Assembly: GCA_001970955.1 (NCBI GenBank)
Contig: MPUH01000345.1
Location: 1-63,734, forward strand
Reading direction: 5' to 3'
DNA: 63,734 bases
From: Stentor coeruleus
Taxonomy: Eukaryota > Ciliophora > Heterotrichea > Heterotrichida > Stentoridae
The translations under genes and the position numbers were made by a program. How positions within the stretch are numbered: position 1 is the stretch's first letter; each line of letters opens with the position of its first letter. Below the pieces are notes generated by a model. The model was not told where the DNA came from. It searched no databases and was given only the letters and a program-made list of their open reading frames with translations. Positions 62,323-63,734 of this stretch are shown here, in pieces.

Positions 62323-62943
62323 TCAAACAAATGCTCCATTAGCTATATTCAATATTTCCTGATTGTCAAAAATCCCATAACTTCTCATCTCACTATTCAA
62401 TTTCCTTTTTCTCAGTTTTGGAGACATACTAAGTTGATAAGCTTCATATCTATCACTGCTCTTAAAAACCCTTTTTTTCTTAAGTATATGATTAGTTTTA
62501 GATTCACTTTGCCTAAATCTGCTATCTAAGCGAATAGGATTAGATTGAAAAAATGACTTTGGTGATGGAAATTTCCCAATAAATAAAGATAATCTTGTTG
62601 ACATAGTCCTTAGAACTTCATTTTTAAAAGGTGTAGCACTTGATTTATCTGATTTCAGATCATCCTGTGATGGCCTTGAAGGGAGGATAGAAGAAGGGTT
62701 AGCTGGTATTGTCGTGTTTAATAAGGAGCTTTTAATTTTTGCTGGCTTTCTGCATAGTATTGAAAGGAACTTAGTATCTCTTTTTAACTGCTCTTTAAGG
62801 TCGAATAACAGCATTGAATTCCTTTTCTTGCGGATTCTCACTTCTGGTATATTATTTTCTTTAATATATTGGCCTAAATCAACATCTGTGCGCATAAGGT
62901 CGATACCAGTTCCGACATCTAGACTATTATTCTTTTGCTTCAT
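62323..62943 (-). CDS. Unknown basic protein
   Basis: The product has 206 residues, rich in K, R and S, with a basic RIRKKRNSMLLFDLKEQL helix near residues 36-53 that could bind membrane or nucleic acid. Ser-Pro-type sites are frequent in the middle. The C-terminus is less charged. No known domain, signal peptide or membrane helix is present. The ATG ends at 62943. It ends toward the CLEC16A gene, 198 bases away. Confidence 0.7.
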   Translation of the reverse strand: MKQKNNSLDVGTGIDLMRTDVDLGQYIKENNIPEVRIRKKRNSMLLFDLKEQLKRDTKFLSILCRKPAKIKSSLLNTTIPANPSSILPSRPSQDDLKSDKSSATPFKNEVLRTMSTRLSLFIGKFPSPKSFFQSNPIRLDSRFRQSESKTNHILKKKRVFKSSDRYEAYQLSMSPKLRKRKLNSEMRSYGIFDNQEILNIANGAFV

Positions 62944-63734
62944 TATTTATAATAATTTTACCAATACTTTAAACTGTATATATTGAAAATATCAATGCAA
63001 ACAAACAAATTATGAATTTAGTCTATAGTAGCATAGCATTTATTCTTATATAAAAACTAACAAATTTCTATTATAAGTTTTATTTATTTTTTGATAACAC
63101 TGAATCGCTTCTGATTATTATGCACATCATAGAGATTTTTTGAAGAGCATTTTAATATAAAATTAAACTGATTATCTCTCACAGTTTCGAGGCATCATTT
63201 TTAAACCGATATACCTAAGAAATAATATTATCTTTTATCTATTCTACTTGTTCAATCTTAACCTATAAGTGCAGTTTATATTTGAAAGAGTGAGTGAATT
63301 TTAGCTTATGAGTAAAAATAGTAACATAAGGCTTTTAAAGGATATGATATAGATAATAATCGTATTTTTGCTGAAATTAAAGTGAATCAGAACTTATAGG
63401 AAGGAAGGCCTTAGGCTATTTGATAGTTTTAAAAGTTAATTATATTTTTTATATATTGAACGTATAATATCAAGTAACTTAATTGCAATTACTAAAATAA
63501 TAAAACCCAATATCTTATTTAAATCATGAGATTTTTGGTAATATCTAGATATTAGTAAATATTCGTATGGTAAATTGGGTTAATGTTTAATCAAGCCAAA
63601 ATATTATCCAAAATGGATTTTACTATATCATATAAGCATTATCCTAAAAAAAATAATAAAATCTCACCAAAACAATCATAAAGTAATCCTAACTAAAATA
63701 TAAAAATAAATCCAAATTACTTCAAACCTTATAC
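62944..63734. other. Spacer, right window edge
   Basis: No gene is accepted. The first part is A/T-rich, a purine-rich stretch lies near 63270-63420, and the end is A/C-rich, so a plus-strand gene may start just beyond the window. No telomere repeat is present. Confidence 0.5.

Noticed and set aside
1-63734. tRNA or rRNA genes, CRISPR arrays, insertion sequences, telomeres
   Set aside because: I looked for cloverleaf arms with a TTCGA-type loop, regular spaced repeats, transposase motifs and C/A-rich telomere units and saw none.

Overview
This window looks like part of the macronuclear genome of a heterotrich ciliate, most likely Stentor coeruleus. Three things point there. All three stop codons act as real stops, so the code is standard, which is unusual among ciliates. 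The genome is AT-rich and densely packed, with about 34 protein genes in 64 kb and almost no long introns. Six genes that look broken become single conserved proteins once introns of only 15 or 16 bases are removed, and tiny introns of this size are the published hallmark of Stentor. The species name is an inference; the introns, code and gene families are read from the sequence. Neither end shows a telomere repeat, so this is an internal piece of a chromosome.

Layout. 0-6.4 kb: a CUE-like coiled-coil protein, a long coiled-coil protein and a 2 kb spacer with tandem repeats. 6.4-10 kb: a large channel with 14 WD40 repeats fused in front of a TRP-like ion-transport domain. 10-15 kb: small basic proteins of unknown role around a YEATS (GAS41/Yaf9-like) chromatin reader. 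14.8-15.7 kb: two dead gene relics, a CDPK EF-hand region and a WD40 stretch. 15.9-24.6 kb, minus strand: an acylated leucine-rich-repeat protein, a small unknown protein and a full-length PIEZO mechanosensitive channel. 25 kb: a relic of enkurin, then an HMG-box protein, a B-box/Kelch protein and a DHHC palmitoyltransferase, all minus. 30-45.7 kb, plus strand: a four-helix membrane protein, a cytosolic tubulin carboxypeptidase, a TRIP12/UFD4-type HECT ligase, an Aurora-like kinase with a coiled-coil tail, centrin, and three proteins of unknown role. 46-47.9 kb: a tandem pair of seven-helix membrane proteins with an intron at the same place. 48.5-52 kb: RFC1 divergent from a RING/ubiquitin-like/zinc-finger protein. 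52.8-63 kb: a Cys-rich secreted protein, a coiled-coil protein, an Erv1/ALR sulfhydryl oxidase, a SUN-domain protein, an AGC kinase crossed by an assembly join, a CLEC16A homologue and a small basic protein.

How the genes relate. There are no operons: each gene has its own spacer and neighbours are functionally mixed. Several products fit the biology of a large contractile, ciliated cell (PIEZO and the WD40-channel for sensing, centrin for contractile fibres, a tubulin deglutamylase-type carboxypeptidase for cilia and cortex, Aurora kinase), but their closeness is probably chance. Spacers follow a rule visible by eye: on the coding strand the sequence before a gene is rich in A and C with almost no G, and the sequence after a gene is rich in T and G with almost no C.

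The most notable items are the ten tiny introns with a fixed TA at positions 9-10, the WD40-channel fusion, the RING protein with a possible UBR-like finger, the paired seven-helix receptors, the three gene relics whose stops mostly fall where glutamine would be plausible, and an 84-base duplication around a single N that falsely splits the AGC kinase.
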